Source: Acanthochromis polyacanthus (taxonomy: Eukaryota; Chordata; Actinopteri; Pomacentridae). From it: a stretch of DNA of 64,000 nucleotides. The DNA is taken from assembly GCF_021347895.1 (NCBI RefSeq), contig NC_067131.1, forward strand, positions 4,616,653 to 4,680,652, given 5' to 3'. Made by a program: the position numbers and the translations under genes. The notes beneath the pieces were generated by a model that saw only the letters and a program-made list of their open reading frames with translations, did no database searches and was not told the DNA's origin. This document shows positions 25,000 through 36,838 of this stretch, piece by piece; within the stretch, counting starts at the first letter, position 1; each line of letters begins with the position of its first letter.

Positions 25000-25857
25000 G
25001 GAGATTTGAACATTTTGCCAAAGATGCCGAGTTCCTCCAAATGAACTTGTTGCTGACAATTAAAATCAATGAGGGTGAAGTTATTAGATTCCTCAGGAAA
25101 GCCAGAAAAGTGTGAGCGGATGTGTAAACGCGGCGTTAATAATAAAACAGTAATGTGTCCTCCGTCCCGTCTGCCAGTGAAGGGAACTCTCGGCTGTTTC
25201 CTGCTGTAATATCTGGCTCAGAGAGTCATGGCAGCTCCGGCAATTGGCAACCCAAGCCTCATTAGCAGAGAAGAATGAGGCGAACCTTCCAGCGTGACGT
25301 CGGAGCCGGTTTGTGTTGCATTCGGAGGCCCCGCGTGAAGCCCGGCCGCTGATAAGCATGCTGTCATGGCGAACACAACAGATTATCAGCGCTCTCTGCA
25401 CCAGTCTTCCCTCAGACAACTGGGGGTCCTGCTGTCTATGAGATCCTCTGACATCCCATCCAGCTCACAAACACGCCGACATCTGATGCATTACATCAGA
25501 TGTCAGGCAGCCGGCTCCCAGCTTGTGGTTTCTTTCTAGCGTGGCCCCTCCTGTTTCTCTTGGTTTCACTTTATTCTCTGTGGGTTTTTTTCGGTTGTTT
25601 CTGTTGAGCGGCGGTTTCCACGCAGATGTCTCGTCTTTTTCACTCCTCAGCGTTCCCTCAAGCTTCCAAATAGCTCGTAAAAAAATGCCCAGAAAGAGCT
25701 GCAGGAGTGTTTTCTCGCACAGTTTTATTAACGCCAGGCGGCTTGGCTCCGCTGGGGTACGACCGGGGCCACTCACAACTGGCTTTTCATCAACGGGAAT
25801 ACTTGGCACCGACGCTCCCAAGGTTTATTTTTGCCAGGGTTGAAGCGGAGCACTTTA
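25000..25857. other. Unique spacer
   Basis: GC-moderate, with frames of 106-118 codons on both strands (25093-25419, 25465-25821, 25523-25843). None has a recognised domain or starts in a splice context. The segment 25100-25470 has a conserved-looking texture, but this cannot be tested here. Confidence 0.4.
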
Positions 25858-25860
25858 CGA

Positions 25861-26766
25861 GGAGGAGTCCATCCGACATTCGCTGGCTCTGGACTGCCTT
25901 TGCTCCCTCTGTTTGCAGGAGAGCTGCTCGGGTTTTTGCAGCCGAACAGGAATTAAGTCACTCCACATTTGCAGATGTGTTAAACAATTCTACTGTCCTC
26001 AAGGTTATTGTACAGTTTCTTGCATTGGGACAATAAATTTGCTTTTTTATGTAGCAAATTAGCATATTTTACACTCTAAGGATGTTAAACATGCTTTACA
26101 ATGTTTTAAAATAAGACGAAAACATTTCAGTTATTATCAGTATTAACAATTTTCGTTATTTTCCTCAAACTTCTTGAGCAATTTCTTGTTTAGACAATAA
26201 GTATGTTTTTTTTTTTTTGCTTAGCATAGTAGCATATTTTATACTTGAAGGCTATTAAAAGTGCTTTAAAATGTTTAAAAACTAGAAGAAAACAAGCTAT
26301 AGGCATGAAAACATCAGAATTGTTATCAATATTAATAATTTTCAATATTTTCCTGAAGTTCTTGTACAGTTTCTTGTGTTTGGACAATAAGTATGCTTTT
26401 TCGTACAGCATATTAGCATATTTTATACCCTACGGCTATTAAAAACCCTTTTAAAATGTTTAAAAACGAGAAGAAAATAGCAGATAAAGATTTGAATTAT
26501 CAAAATTAATCATTTTAACTATTTTCCTCAAAGTTCTTGTACGGTTTCTTGTGTCTAGACAACATTTAACACTTTTAATTAACAATTTAACCTATTTTTG
26601 TGGTCTTAAAGACGTCTGATTTGCATATTTCTTTTTTTTCTATTTTTAGAATAGTTGTTGGAGGAGTCTGTCAGACATTTGCTGGCTCTGGACTGCTTTC
26701 GCTTGGGTTTAAGCAGCCGAATAGGAATTAAGTCGCTCCACATTTGCAGATGTGTTGAACAATGAG
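25861..26766. repeat. Direct duplication flanking a 165-190-bp tandem array
   Basis: A block of about 110-130 bp occurs twice: 25861-25990 and 26660-26766. Both contain GCTGGCTCTGGACTGC, GGAATTAAGTC and CTCCACATTTGCAGATGTGT. Between them lies a tandem array with CAGTTTCTTG...GACAATAA landmarks at 26029, 26194, 26384 and 26559, a period of 165-190 bp. The whole looks like local duplication, followed by tandem growth of the middle part. Confidence 0.8.
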
Positions 26767-27199
26767 ACAGTAACGCGGTGTCATAAACACAGAGGCCTTG
26801 TGGAATACACATGGACTCCTTTCTTGTGGATATGAGATTAAACGAGCAATAACAGTCGGGGTATCTGCATCCCCGAGGCAGACGATAATCAGTTCATAAT
26901 CAGAGAGGTCCCCAGAGGAATGAATGTGTTTGATTATGAGTGTGGGCACTGGAAATAAAAGTAATAAAAGATAATTGGAGATATACTTTAAATTGATAAC
27001 TGTTGTTTTGGATGCAGTGTAGGGTTGTTTGTTGGATTCTGGATGTCTCTGTACATAAAAAATACACTTAAGATGTCCAAAAACTAGAGGAAAAAAGTTT
27101 CCCATTGGCTTTATTGCATCAACTCCATGTGTTTTCCACTGCAACTAAACTGCTGCATCTCTACAAACAGAGAGAACTAAAAAAATGTGCACTAGAAAA

Positions 27200-28095
27200 A
27201 TAATGTGATGCCGTATATCATTATGAAGGAAGTTGTTTCTTAGATTTTTCATTCCACAAACTTGATAAAAAATCTCAAATCAACATTTCCACCATTTTTT
27301 TCTCCAAGTGTTCAAACATTCTACTTGCAGAAAATCGACTCTTCATGCTTTAGATATTTCAGTTCTTACATTTTTAATTTGTTTTCGTACATGTTTGGCA
27401 TAAACACTGCCTGCAGTTCAGTCGAATCGTGCTGAGAAGTCTCTTATGTTTTGAGTGTTCATTGTAGCAAACTCAATGACTTTCCGCTTGTGCCAAGAAA
27501 TGAAGAATTTTTAGTTTTTTTACAGAATCTTTTTAGTACAACATTTTATTTTACGGCAGTAGAATAAACTGATTTGGTGGATTTTTAGCTTAGATTTAGG
27601 TAATTTTCCCGACCAAACTCCACCTCACAGATGAGCCGTTCATAGACTGCTGGGAAGTTCAAAAGCTGGTTATTTTTTTTGTTTTTACAGTTTCTGGCTC
27701 TGATAAATGGTTTAATTTTGGTGATTTTTTTTTTACAATCAACACCACGCCTTCTAAGTGAAACGTGGAGATTTAAGCGATTTTAATGAAATATTATTTT
27801 AAGTTTAGATTTTATTTTTTTTACTAAATGACATAACAGATGATTTGTTCATAGACTGTTGAAAATTGAAACCCTGCCAAATTTTTCAGTTTTTACAGTT
27901 TCTGGCTCTGAAAAATGTTGTAATTTTTGTGATTTAAAAAAAAATAAAAAATCAGTAACACACTTTTCAAGCCGACCAGTGAGTTTTGAGGTTCAGAGGA
28001 TTTTAAAAAAGAAAACTGTAGAAGCTGGAACCACAGATTGTTCAGACGTGAAAACTATATTTTCTAAAATTAAAAACTTCTCTAATTGACCAAGT
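27200..28095 (+). repeat. Copy of a modular dispersed repeat family
   Basis: Shares TTTTTAATTTGTTTTCGTAC and TAAACACTGCCTGCAGTTCA with other copies (29500, 40570 and 51990). It also shares the tail CAGTTTCTGGCTCTGATAAA, which appears twice here, at about 27685 and 27896, about 210 bp apart. Other members lie at 29.2, 33.1-34.7, 40.2, 51.6-52.9, 55.3-56.7, 59.7 and 62.4 kb. No coding capacity. Confidence 0.7.
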
Positions 28096-28099
28096 AATC

Positions 28100-29219
28100 A
28101 TTCTCACAATCAACCACTTCCGAGCGTTTGATGGAAGCCCAGCTTTAATGATTAGGTCAACAGTGCTACAACTCTCTACAATAAGAACAACACCGCTGTG
28201 CTGCTTCCACTTGGAAATTTTCCACGCTCCAACATACTATCTGCTGCGGTAATGAGTAACTCTGAGCGTAGAGATGCCTATAAAACCCCACAATTAGAAG
28301 TTTGGCCTTGACCCAAGCCCTGCTATGGTGACTCTGCTATTCTGACATTTGCTGTACATCGGTCAACCTTTCATTACGGCAGGAAAAAAAAGAAAAAGAG
28401 GCCATGAGTAGAGAATACTTTGACCTTTCCATCCCATCAGAGTGCTTAATGCTTCCACTCTGCTCCTGATTACTCCTTTTGAGGAACCAGATTTCTCCGT
28501 TAAACCCACCACCGCTTGAATTCCTCCCACACCCCTGAATTAGGAGCCGAATAAATGACGGAAAAGCAGGACTTTTATTGCTCCCTGTTTGTAATCTGTC
28601 ACGCTCGAGGAAACGGGGATGGGCTTGCTCCAACGCCTGATGGTTTGGAAAGCCTCGAAACTCCGCCTCTCCGTCGTTTTATTTTTATTTTTTATGTCTT
28701 GATCGAGGTTAAGGCCGCTACTTATGGGAGACACTTACGGTACTCGTACGCTCACAATTACAAGACCTGAAATAAAAGAGTTCTGCTTCCACAGTTGGTC
28801 TTCAGAATAGAAACTTGCAGCTTTTCATTAGAGCCACGGCGTTTCACTCCAGACACTGAGGAATTACGAGTGTGAGGCGGCTGTAGTTTGCTTGTTCTAC
28901 CGCTGTCGTCTTCAGATAAACACACGGTTCTGTTAGACAAACACAACACCGCCGTCGATGTCTGTGTTTCAATGGGACGCTATTTAAGCCGTGTAAAAGT
29001 TAGCAGATAGTTTTTTTTTCATTCCGTTTGTGGAAATTCAAGCCATCCAGTAGCTTACACGTCACATTCAAACAGATAAGGAAACACTGTGGTGCAAAGG
29101 GGAAAACATTGTTGGTATTTACATTAAAATAGGTTATTAATTGCCGATATATACAGTCTAATAGTACAGTTTGCACAGTAAACACTGCAGTAATTCTGTT
29201 TGGTTACATTTGCACGATA
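28100..29219. other. Unique spacer
   Basis: Non-coding. Short frames (28337-28633, 28555-28770, 28758-28949) have no domain. Nothing else recognised. Confidence 0.45.
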
Positions 29220-29700
29220 GAAATTGGACACTGCAGACATTATCAGTACTTTCAGCTCATTTTTACAGCTGTTATCAAGAGTTATAGATAATTACTGATC
29301 ACTTTTGTCTTCTATGCAGTAGAAAAATAATATCATAAATTGTTAAAAAGGGTAACACAAAAGTTGAATTTCATTGATTGTTTCACAAAACTTGAACAAA
29401 AAACTCTTGAAATCAACATTTACAGCGTTTTTTCATCCCAAATGTCCAAGGGAAACTTGGAAAAAAAAATGATTCCACATATTTTAGATATTTCCGTTCT
29501 TACGTTTTTAATTTGTTTTCATACTTGTACGGTGTAAATGACCCAATTTTTGTTTTATCACAGCAAATTCACTGATGGCTTACCGGTTGTGCCAAGAAAT
29601 GAAGAATTATAGATAACGACTGATCGTTTTTAGTGAAGACGAGGATTAAAGAGATTTTATTTGAATTTAATCATGTAAGCCTGTTACTAAAGTACAAAAA
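29220..29700 (+). repeat. Second copy of the modular family, paired with 27.2 kb
   Basis: Direct similarity to 27230-27500: ATTGTTTCACAAAACTTG then AAATCAACATTTACAGCG, TTTTAGATATTTCCGTTCTT and TTTTTAATTTGTTTTCATAC in the same order. It ends with a TGCCAAGAAATGAAGAATT block that is also present at 27493. The two copies are about 2.0 kb apart in the same orientation. Confidence 0.65.
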
Positions 29701-31019
29701 CACACTAAAACTAGAACATTTGTGCACATAAATGAAGAAAAATAAGGGAATCAACCCACCTTGATGCACATTGGCTGCCTTGGATCACTTCAGCTCCCCT
29801 ACAAAACCATTCAAAGCAGTTCGTAAGAAGTTTGTTGCTTGGATGGGGATTGTGTTGGGGTTGTTGTGGTTTTTGAAGCCCGTCTCGCAAAGGGCCAACA
29901 CTGGTTGTCAGTAACAGCTTCCACCAGGGGAGGTTGGGGGTTTGGAAAGCTTGGTCACAGACTAGCAGGCCTTGGAAGACCTGCATGGAAGCTAATGGTT
30001 AGCACGATGGAGGATCAAGGGGCTCCAATATGAATTATGCATGCTTGGGATTTGTTAGTGTTAGCTGGCATTTTGTCTCTGTGCTTTTATGATGGTTTGC
30101 GTCCGATACATTCAGATGAAACTGTCAGATTCTGTTGAGCAATCATCTCACTGCCACTGATGAACGATCATTTTATCGCCCAGGCTTACTTTCAAATGCT
30201 TCGCCTTCACTTTTAGCCAACTCGTCCATTAATTTCATCCAACCGCTGCTTGCTAGCTTGTTCTCACCGTTGCCCACAGTCTGGTTTTCTCACGCTTCAA
30301 ATTACAACATAGTTCTGGTGAAATTAAAGGTTGGAATCCCAGAGCTGCTCCACAGTGTCTCCATCCACACCCTGGCCGTAGAAGTACTCCTCAGGGTGCA
30401 AATACCACTGGATGGGAATCGCTCATGTATAGTATCTTTTTAAAGCAAGATTACAGGGGTATAGGGATGCGCTATGATATCTATGTAATTGTTAGTATCG
30501 GTTGCTGAAGGCTTTAAACGCTGGTAAAGCTAGAAGTTTACAGTTTAACTTGAAAATATGACTTAAAATCGATGTGTTAGATGTTTTACATGGAAGACAA
30601 ATTAGCATGTGGACATGTACAGCCAACAAGCATGCTATCCACTATAAAAGTAGGTGTTAAAATGTGTTAATTCTCTTGAAATAATTACACTAACAATCAT
30701 TATATGTTTGGAACACTTTTCAAAATTACATCCTGCTTCACAAGGCGGGAAAGTGCAACAGTTGAGCCATAAAGCAATCGGGTTATAAAGGACAAATAAA
30801 AGCATAAACTGGTGCATGAAAGCAGATGCAGTGTTTTAAAAGATATAAAACGGAGTTGAAAGGACATAAAAGATCAAGTGAAATCAGGAGCGGCTCTGAT
30901 TAAAGTGTGTTTTACAGAGAGACTATAACAAAGTCACTGCATCGGGTGATATATCCGTCTTGACTGGAAATAATTCAGTATTTTAAACTTTGTGGTTTCA
31001 AGACTTTCTCTGTGTTCAC
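29701..31019. other. Spacer, nothing recognised
   Basis: Non-coding; a 102-codon frame at 30135-30443 has no domain. No terminal repeats or RNA genes seen. Confidence 0.45.
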
Positions 31020-31027
31020 TTACAACC

Positions 31028-31745
31028 GCTTTCTTTCTGTCTTTCTGTCTTTGTCTTTCTTTCTGTCTTTCTTTCTGTCTTTCTTTGTGTCTTTCTTTCT
31101 GTCTTTCTTTGTGTCTTTCTTTTTGTCTGTCTTTCTGTCTGTCTTTCTTTCTGTCTTTCTTTCTGCCTTTCTTTCTTTCTGCTGTCTGTCTTTCTGTCTT
31201 TGTCTTTCTTTCTTTCTTTCTTTGTCTTTCTTTCTTTGTGTCTTTCTTTTTGTCTGTCTTTCTGTCTCTGTCTTTACGTCTTTCTTTCTGCCTTTCTTTC
31301 TGTCTTTCTTTCTATCTTTCTCTGTCTTTCTGTCTTTCTTTCTTTCTTTCGGTCTTTCTTTTGGTCTTTCTGTCTTTCTTTCTTTCTGTCTTACTGTCTG
31401 TCTTTGTCTTTCTTTCTTTCGGTCTTTCTTTTGGTCTTTCTGTCTTTCTTTCTTTCTGTCTTACTGTCTGTCTTTGTCTTTCTTTCTTTCGGTCTTTCTG
31501 TCTTTCTTTCTTTCTGTCTTACTGTCTGTCTTTGTCTTTCTTTCTTTCGGTCTTTCTTCCGGTCTTTCTGTCTTTCTTTCTTTCTGTCTTACTGTCTGTC
31601 TTTGTCTTTCTTTCTTTCTGCCTTTCTTTCTGTCTTTGTCTGTCTCTTTCTTTCTCTTTCTGTCTTTCTTTCTCTGTCTTTCTTTCTTTCTTTCTTTCTG
31701 TCTTTCTTTCTTCCTTTCTTTCTGTCTTTCTTTCTGTCTTTCTCA
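31028..31745. repeat. CTTT/CTGT microsatellite with higher-order 58-70-bp units
   Basis: About 720 bp of tetranucleotide repeat built from CTTT, CTGT and GTCTTTCTTTCTTTC words. A higher-order unit marked by GTCTTACTGTCTGTCTTTGT starts at about 31388, 31458, 31516 and 31586 (spacings 70, 58 and 70); the 58-bp version lacks a 12-bp piece. All three plus-strand frames stay open for 260-330 codons because the repeat contains no stop triplet; they encode only F/L/S/V-rich sequence and are not genes. Pure-pyrimidine stretches could form triplex DNA. Confidence 0.96.
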
Positions 31746-33129
31746 GCCCTCTTATCTTTTCACAACAAGCTGCTTCCTCGATTGGAGAACGGCCTAGATT
31801 TTGGTTTTCACAGCGGTCGAGTCACACCTTGGTCCGACTGGGCCGAGTGCGTCTGTGCATACGAGATATTCCTCCCTCCACCGGCCCAACAATCAGACTT
31901 TGGTTTATGTTATGACTGTCTGCGAGGGTCGGAGATCACTCGAGAGTTTAGTTGGGCGTCTCTGAAGCGTGACTGACGGTGACCTTCTCCTCCTGCTGCC
32001 GCTTGTTTGAGGAAACTTTTCTCCTCTTCACGTCACATTTCCAAACCCCTCTGAAGCGCTCATCTGTACCCCAGTAGCTACTTTCCTTTCTCTGATTACT
32101 CCGGCGTTTGACACAAAGTGGAGCCGGTTTTCGGGCGTTGATGGAAGCGCTCGGCTCCGGCATCAGGCGAAGAACTCGGCCTGCGATCGAATAATGGCGG
32201 CGGAAATTGTGTGTCATTATATTACAGCTGCAGGTGGGCACGCTGCGAGTTTCAGAGTGGCTTGTTTGAAGCAGGAAATACAAGTGAGTCACCTTTTTCG
32301 GCAGTACATTGAGGCTTTGATTGCCAGGGCGCTGGTGACGAGTCTTCCTGTATTTGTCTTGTGGCCTCGATTATTATGTCTCATTGGCACACTTCACACT
32401 GGTGCCAGTTTGATCGTGTTTTAAGACCCAAATACAGAAAAAAAGAGCAGCAAATAACAAAAATTCTCTCTCTCTGTCTCTATACAGTATATATATATGT
32501 GTCTGTGTGTGTGTATATATGAATGAACAAAAAAATAGAGCAAAAAGTAGTATTTATTCTGCAACAGTGGGTTTTACAGGGTAAAAAGAGACGACTAATG
32601 AATGAGGGACGATCGCTGTGATTAATAGAAACTTACAGATCCTCGAGCATGTAAATTTATATCAAGATAATGCTGCAGTTTTGTCCTTTCAGCTCAGTTT
32701 AAGAGGCTCGAATCATCTCCAGATTATTACTGAAAAGAAGCAGCGGCGACCTTTGTGACCTACTTTTTTTAAAAATCCAGAGCAACTCGGCTGCTCCGCT
32801 CGCTGATGCTTTCTGTTCGCATCGATTTAACCTTTTAAACCTATTAAAACTCATACTGTGCAGCTAAAACCCCGGTGCTCTCCCTTATCACCCCGGATCG
32901 TAAAAACCGACAACATTTTTGCAGACAAACCAATTAACTGCAGCAAATAAACAGGGAACTAATCAGTAATGAAAATCTAATAATTAGCCACAACCCTATG
33001 TGACACTGGAAAAAGAAAGAAAGAAAGATTATCATCAGGTAAAATACATTCATTTCACCAGTTGTTTCTTCGTCCACTGGGTGCCACATTAGTTTAATCA
33101 TTGAAATTTCTAATCCAGTGATTTGTGTG
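31746..33129. other. Unique spacer with small microsatellite
   Basis: 31760-32420 is GC-richer, unique DNA with short frames on both strands but no recognised product. A compound (TA)n/(TG)n tract lies at about 32484-32521. The rest is AT-rich and unremarkable. Confidence 0.45.
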
Positions 33130-34700
33130 AAAGGTGCTGGATTGTGAAAAGAGCAAATTTGTTCAGCTCGAGGTGTGGAAATTGCAAATAATCAAACAAA
33201 AGATCAGAGTAACCAGCTATGTGCTTTCAGTCTGCCCCCCAAAACAATAAAAAGGTTTGTTATCTTTAAAAAGTCGCCAAAGTTCCACCTTTTATCAGAG
33301 CAGGAACCTGGAAAGGGACAAAGGATAATTAGATTTTCAGTGGTTTTCATTTTATCCGACATGTTTCATTTAAAAATTCATCAAAGACAAATCGTTTATG
33401 CTGACGACATTCTCTAAAAATCAAAAAATTCTGCACTCATTTGGGTGATTTTGAAGTCACTAATGACTCACTATTGACCAACAGTCACGTGGTAAAAATT
33501 CAGAGATTTTCAGCTGAAATGCAGGCTGTTTACCCAGAGCTATAGGAGAAAAATATGAAAACATTAGCAGGGAAACTCAGTGATTTTATTCTGCATGTCT
33601 CATTTAAATATTCATCAGAACTATAGTGTTTATGCTAAGAAGATTCTGTAAAAATCAAAAAATTCTGCGCTCATTTGGGTAATTTTGAAGTCACTAATGA
33701 CTCAGCTACAACCAACAGTCATGTCATAAAAATTCAGACTTTCAGCTGAACTGCAGACTGTTTACCCAGATCATGTAGGAGACAAGCATGAAAACACTGG
33801 CAAGGAAACTAAGTCATTTTATTGTAGATGTTTCATTTAAATATTCTGTAAATATACACCATTTATTCTAACAAGATTCCGTAAAAATGAAAATATTTTG
33901 GACGAATTTATGCAACTGTGAAGCCATTAGTGACTCAGCGCTGACCAACGGGGACATGGCAAAAATTCAGAGACTTTTGACTGGACTGCAGGCTTTGTTT
34001 ACCCAAAGCATAGAGGAGACAAGTATGAAAACATGTAGGGAAACTAAATCACTTTATTCTTAAATTCTCATTCAAATATTAGCACAAATTGTGTATTTCT
34101 GATTAACAAGATTCTGTAAAAAACTAAAAATTCTGCGCTTCTCTGTGCATTTTCAGATCTTTTAGTGACTCGGATATGACCAGCAGTCACGAGGCAAAAA
34201 TTCAGGGACTTCTTTGCTGAACTGCAGGCTTTGTTTACTCAAAGATTATAGGAGACGAGTATGAAAACATGTGTAAGGAAGCTAAATCCCTTTATTCTAA
34301 ATGTCTCATTTACATATTTATCAGATATGCACCATTTGTGCTAACAAAATTCTGTAAAAATCCAAAAATTATGCACTTCTCTTTGCATTTTAAAGCTTTT
34401 AGTGACTCAGATATGACCAACAGTCACAAGACAAGTATAAAAACAAATAAAGTTAATAGTAAATTGTCTATACTACGTAGAGCCATACTGGTTACACTGG
34501 TGTGCACTTGGAAAAATGTTATACTTTAGTTTTTTTGATTTCTGTAAAATAATCAAGGAAAAAAAGTGTTTGTGTCATCGTACGGCCATATAACAGAGTC
34601 ATGCTGCACGAAAGACATTTAAGAGTTCTCTGTCCTTCTAGTCATGGTTGTTCTGTTTCCATAGAGATGCTGGGCTTTATATTGCAGAGAAAAATGTGCC
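33130..34700 (-). repeat. Antisense copy of the modular family with five tandem middle modules
   Basis: The middle module repeats five times with an unusually even period. Its TGACTC core lies at 33464, 33698, 33931, 34166 and 34403, spacings of 234, 233, 235 and 237 bp. Each module carries a GATTCYGTAAAAA start, the TGACTC core, CCAACAGTCAYG-type sequence, AAAAATTCAG and CTGCAGGCT. Upstream (33200-33310) is the TTATCAGAGCAGGAAC module and downstream (34620-34690) the GTTTCCATAGAGATGC module, so the order is the reverse complement of the copies at 40.2 and 51.6 kb. Confidence 0.88.
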
Positions 34701-35389
34701 AGCAGTGAGTAAAAATGTGTCTCATTTTAACCACTGTTGGCTTTTAAACCAGTATTTTATCCAGTGTTTTCTTGAATTCAATCCTCTCAGCTTCTGTTGC
34801 TTCTTATTAATCTGTGTTCAGCCTTTCAACACGTGAAGTTTGGGAGCAATTTGCGGTTTGAAAAGACTCATTAATTATCACCGAGTCCTTTGTTCCCCCA
34901 GTTGGAAAGCAGCATTAATCCGCAGATTTTTACTCTGCGCTTTTTTACCTGGGCTCCGTTTTCCCTGGAACACCTTCAAGGACAGTTTAGCGGTATAAAG
35001 TATAGATGACAGCCGCCGCCGGAGAGCCAGCGAGCGTTTCATCTCTACCTGTTAGTGTTTCCAGCCAAGTAGAGGGATGGAGAGCGATTTCATGCTGGGA
35101 GGTCCAGAATGCAAAGTTAATGCCAAGCGCCCTGGGGGGTGTGTGTGTGTGTGTGTGCATGTATTTGTAGAAGAATTGAGAGACTCGCTGATCTGGCTGG
35201 TATGCACATTCCTCATCTGAGCCGTCTCAACTGCAGCCGATCAACGAAAGCTGTAGACACCAGCCGAGTCCATTCACTTTCCTCCAGGAGGGTCAATATA
35301 CACCTGAGAGACTTTTAAAGTCCATGGGCTATATCCTGCATACATTTTTATTAAAAGTAAATTAAAAAAAACTGTTTATTATGTCCATC
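34701..35389. other. Unique spacer with short GT repeat
   Basis: Contains (GT)n at 35139-35157. 34860-35330 is unique and GC-moderate. No gene recognised. Confidence 0.45.
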
Positions 35390-35520
35390 ATGATCATGTC
35401 TTTACAAATTCCATCATTATTTATTGTGGAAACAATCACCTATTAATGTAAAATGACTGGATGTCATTAAAATGTCAACTAAACAACCGCCTGAATTTAA
35501 TATCCATCTTCTAATTAGCT
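35390..35520 (+). repeat. 131-bp direct repeat, copy 1
   Basis: Begins TGATCATGTCTTTACAAATT and ends CTTCTAATTAGCT. The second copy at 36708-36838 has the same length (131 bp) and matches across most positions, with a variable stretch in the middle. The 1.2 kb between them is unique. Confidence 0.8.
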
Positions 35521-36707
35521 AAACGGTAATAAAATGAGCTTATTCAAAAATAGTTTTGATTGTGTTCTTCTTATTAAGACGAGATAATCATGAAATACGT
35601 TTCTTTTTTGTCAATAGATCAAATTTTATATGGAAATCTGTGTCTGAGAAACCACTTTCAGCTGAGTTACCCGTTACAAAACACCTCAAAGAAGTGTTAA
35701 TTCCAGATCACATGACCTGCTCCACATGAAGCCATTTCCTCCTGAAGAAAAGACTGGCCAGACTCCAAGACTTTGACTTATTTAATGTAAAGTAGTCAAC
35801 AGGTTTACGACAGTATATTTATAAATAGCTTTCTATTTAAGTTTTACTCAGTTGCTTATATAATATTTAGAAGAATCTTTCCCTAAAAATGCCATGTGGT
35901 GTTTGGTTGATGTAGATTTTAGGCCTGAAAACAGCAAAAATGTCAACAATGATACAAAAAAATCTATAATGGAGGCATATACTGAAGTCGCACCTCTTCT
36001 TTTACAGACTGGAGGCATGCGTGTGGAGCTGCGTTAGTGCATGCCCTCCTATTATATGTTGACATGCGTGTGCAGGAGCGCTGTATTTCTGCGTTTGCTG
36101 CGGAGGAGGTTCTCATGTTTCCGTCTAACATAGCTGCCCCGGATCGCAGGAAACCCAGTCATCAAAGTGTGAGGCGGCCACTCTGTGATTAGCGCGCCCC
36201 GAGGCCCTGCAGTAACGCCGGACGCAGAAACCCGAGTGGCAGACTGCATGCGAGCGCCGCTGCACATACAAGTAATATGCATACATGCATACACGCCTCA
36301 TTCATGTTAGCTAACACATGCAGGAGGCTATATTTAGCAGAGATGTTATCGCTTGTTATTTTGTAGATGGCTGGCCGCTGACGAACACGTGTTGCATCAG
36401 ATGTTTAGTGCAGGGATATACAAAGGCACTCGCAGTTCATTTGTCTGCCGTGTTTGTACGACTCTGTCTGAGCTGTCAGATGCCAGCGAACGGAGCAAGA
36501 AGCAGCCTCCTGGATCCCAAGCCTGTTATCAATGACGGCTTTATATTTACGGACTCGCTTTCCGGTGTTTATTCAAGTTTCTTTATGTCAGATTTTGACA
36601 GCTCCGCACTCAGATATAGTTTTCTGCTGCAGCACAAATGTCCTTCTGCTAAACTGGTGCTGTTGAATGAAATCGCTTAGTTTCTGCACTTCTTTTGCAT
36701 TTCATTA
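35521..36707. other. Unique spacer between the 131-bp repeats
   Basis: Contains a 120-codon plus-strand frame (36318-36680) with no recognised domain. 36040-36320 is GC-richer. Nothing else seen. Confidence 0.4.
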
Positions 36708-36838
36708 TGATCATGTCTTTACAAATTCCATCATTATATATCATGGAAACAATCTCTAATAAAAAATATGACTGGATATCAGTAAAATGTCAACTAAATA
36801 ATCGTCTGAATTTAAAAACAAACACCTTCTAATTAGCT
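36708..36838 (+). repeat. 131-bp direct repeat, copy 2
   Basis: Same orientation as 35390-35520. Followed shortly by a run of 13 C at 36874-36886. Confidence 0.8.

Noticed and set aside
30990..31976. Three overlapping plus-strand frames of 261-328 codons
   Set aside because: They lie on the CTTT/CTGT array, which has no stop triplet in three frames. The products are F/L/S/V-rich low complexity with no domain.
33130..34560. Idea that the evenly spaced 235-bp units are a CRISPR-like or regulatory RNA array
   Set aside because: Whole units are diverged copies without short conserved repeats separated by unique spacers, and the modules recur as a dispersed repeat elsewhere.
35390..36838. Idea that the 131-bp direct repeats are LTRs of a retrotransposon
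   Set aside because: No TG...CA ends, primer-binding site, polypurine tract or reverse-transcriptase-like frame between them.
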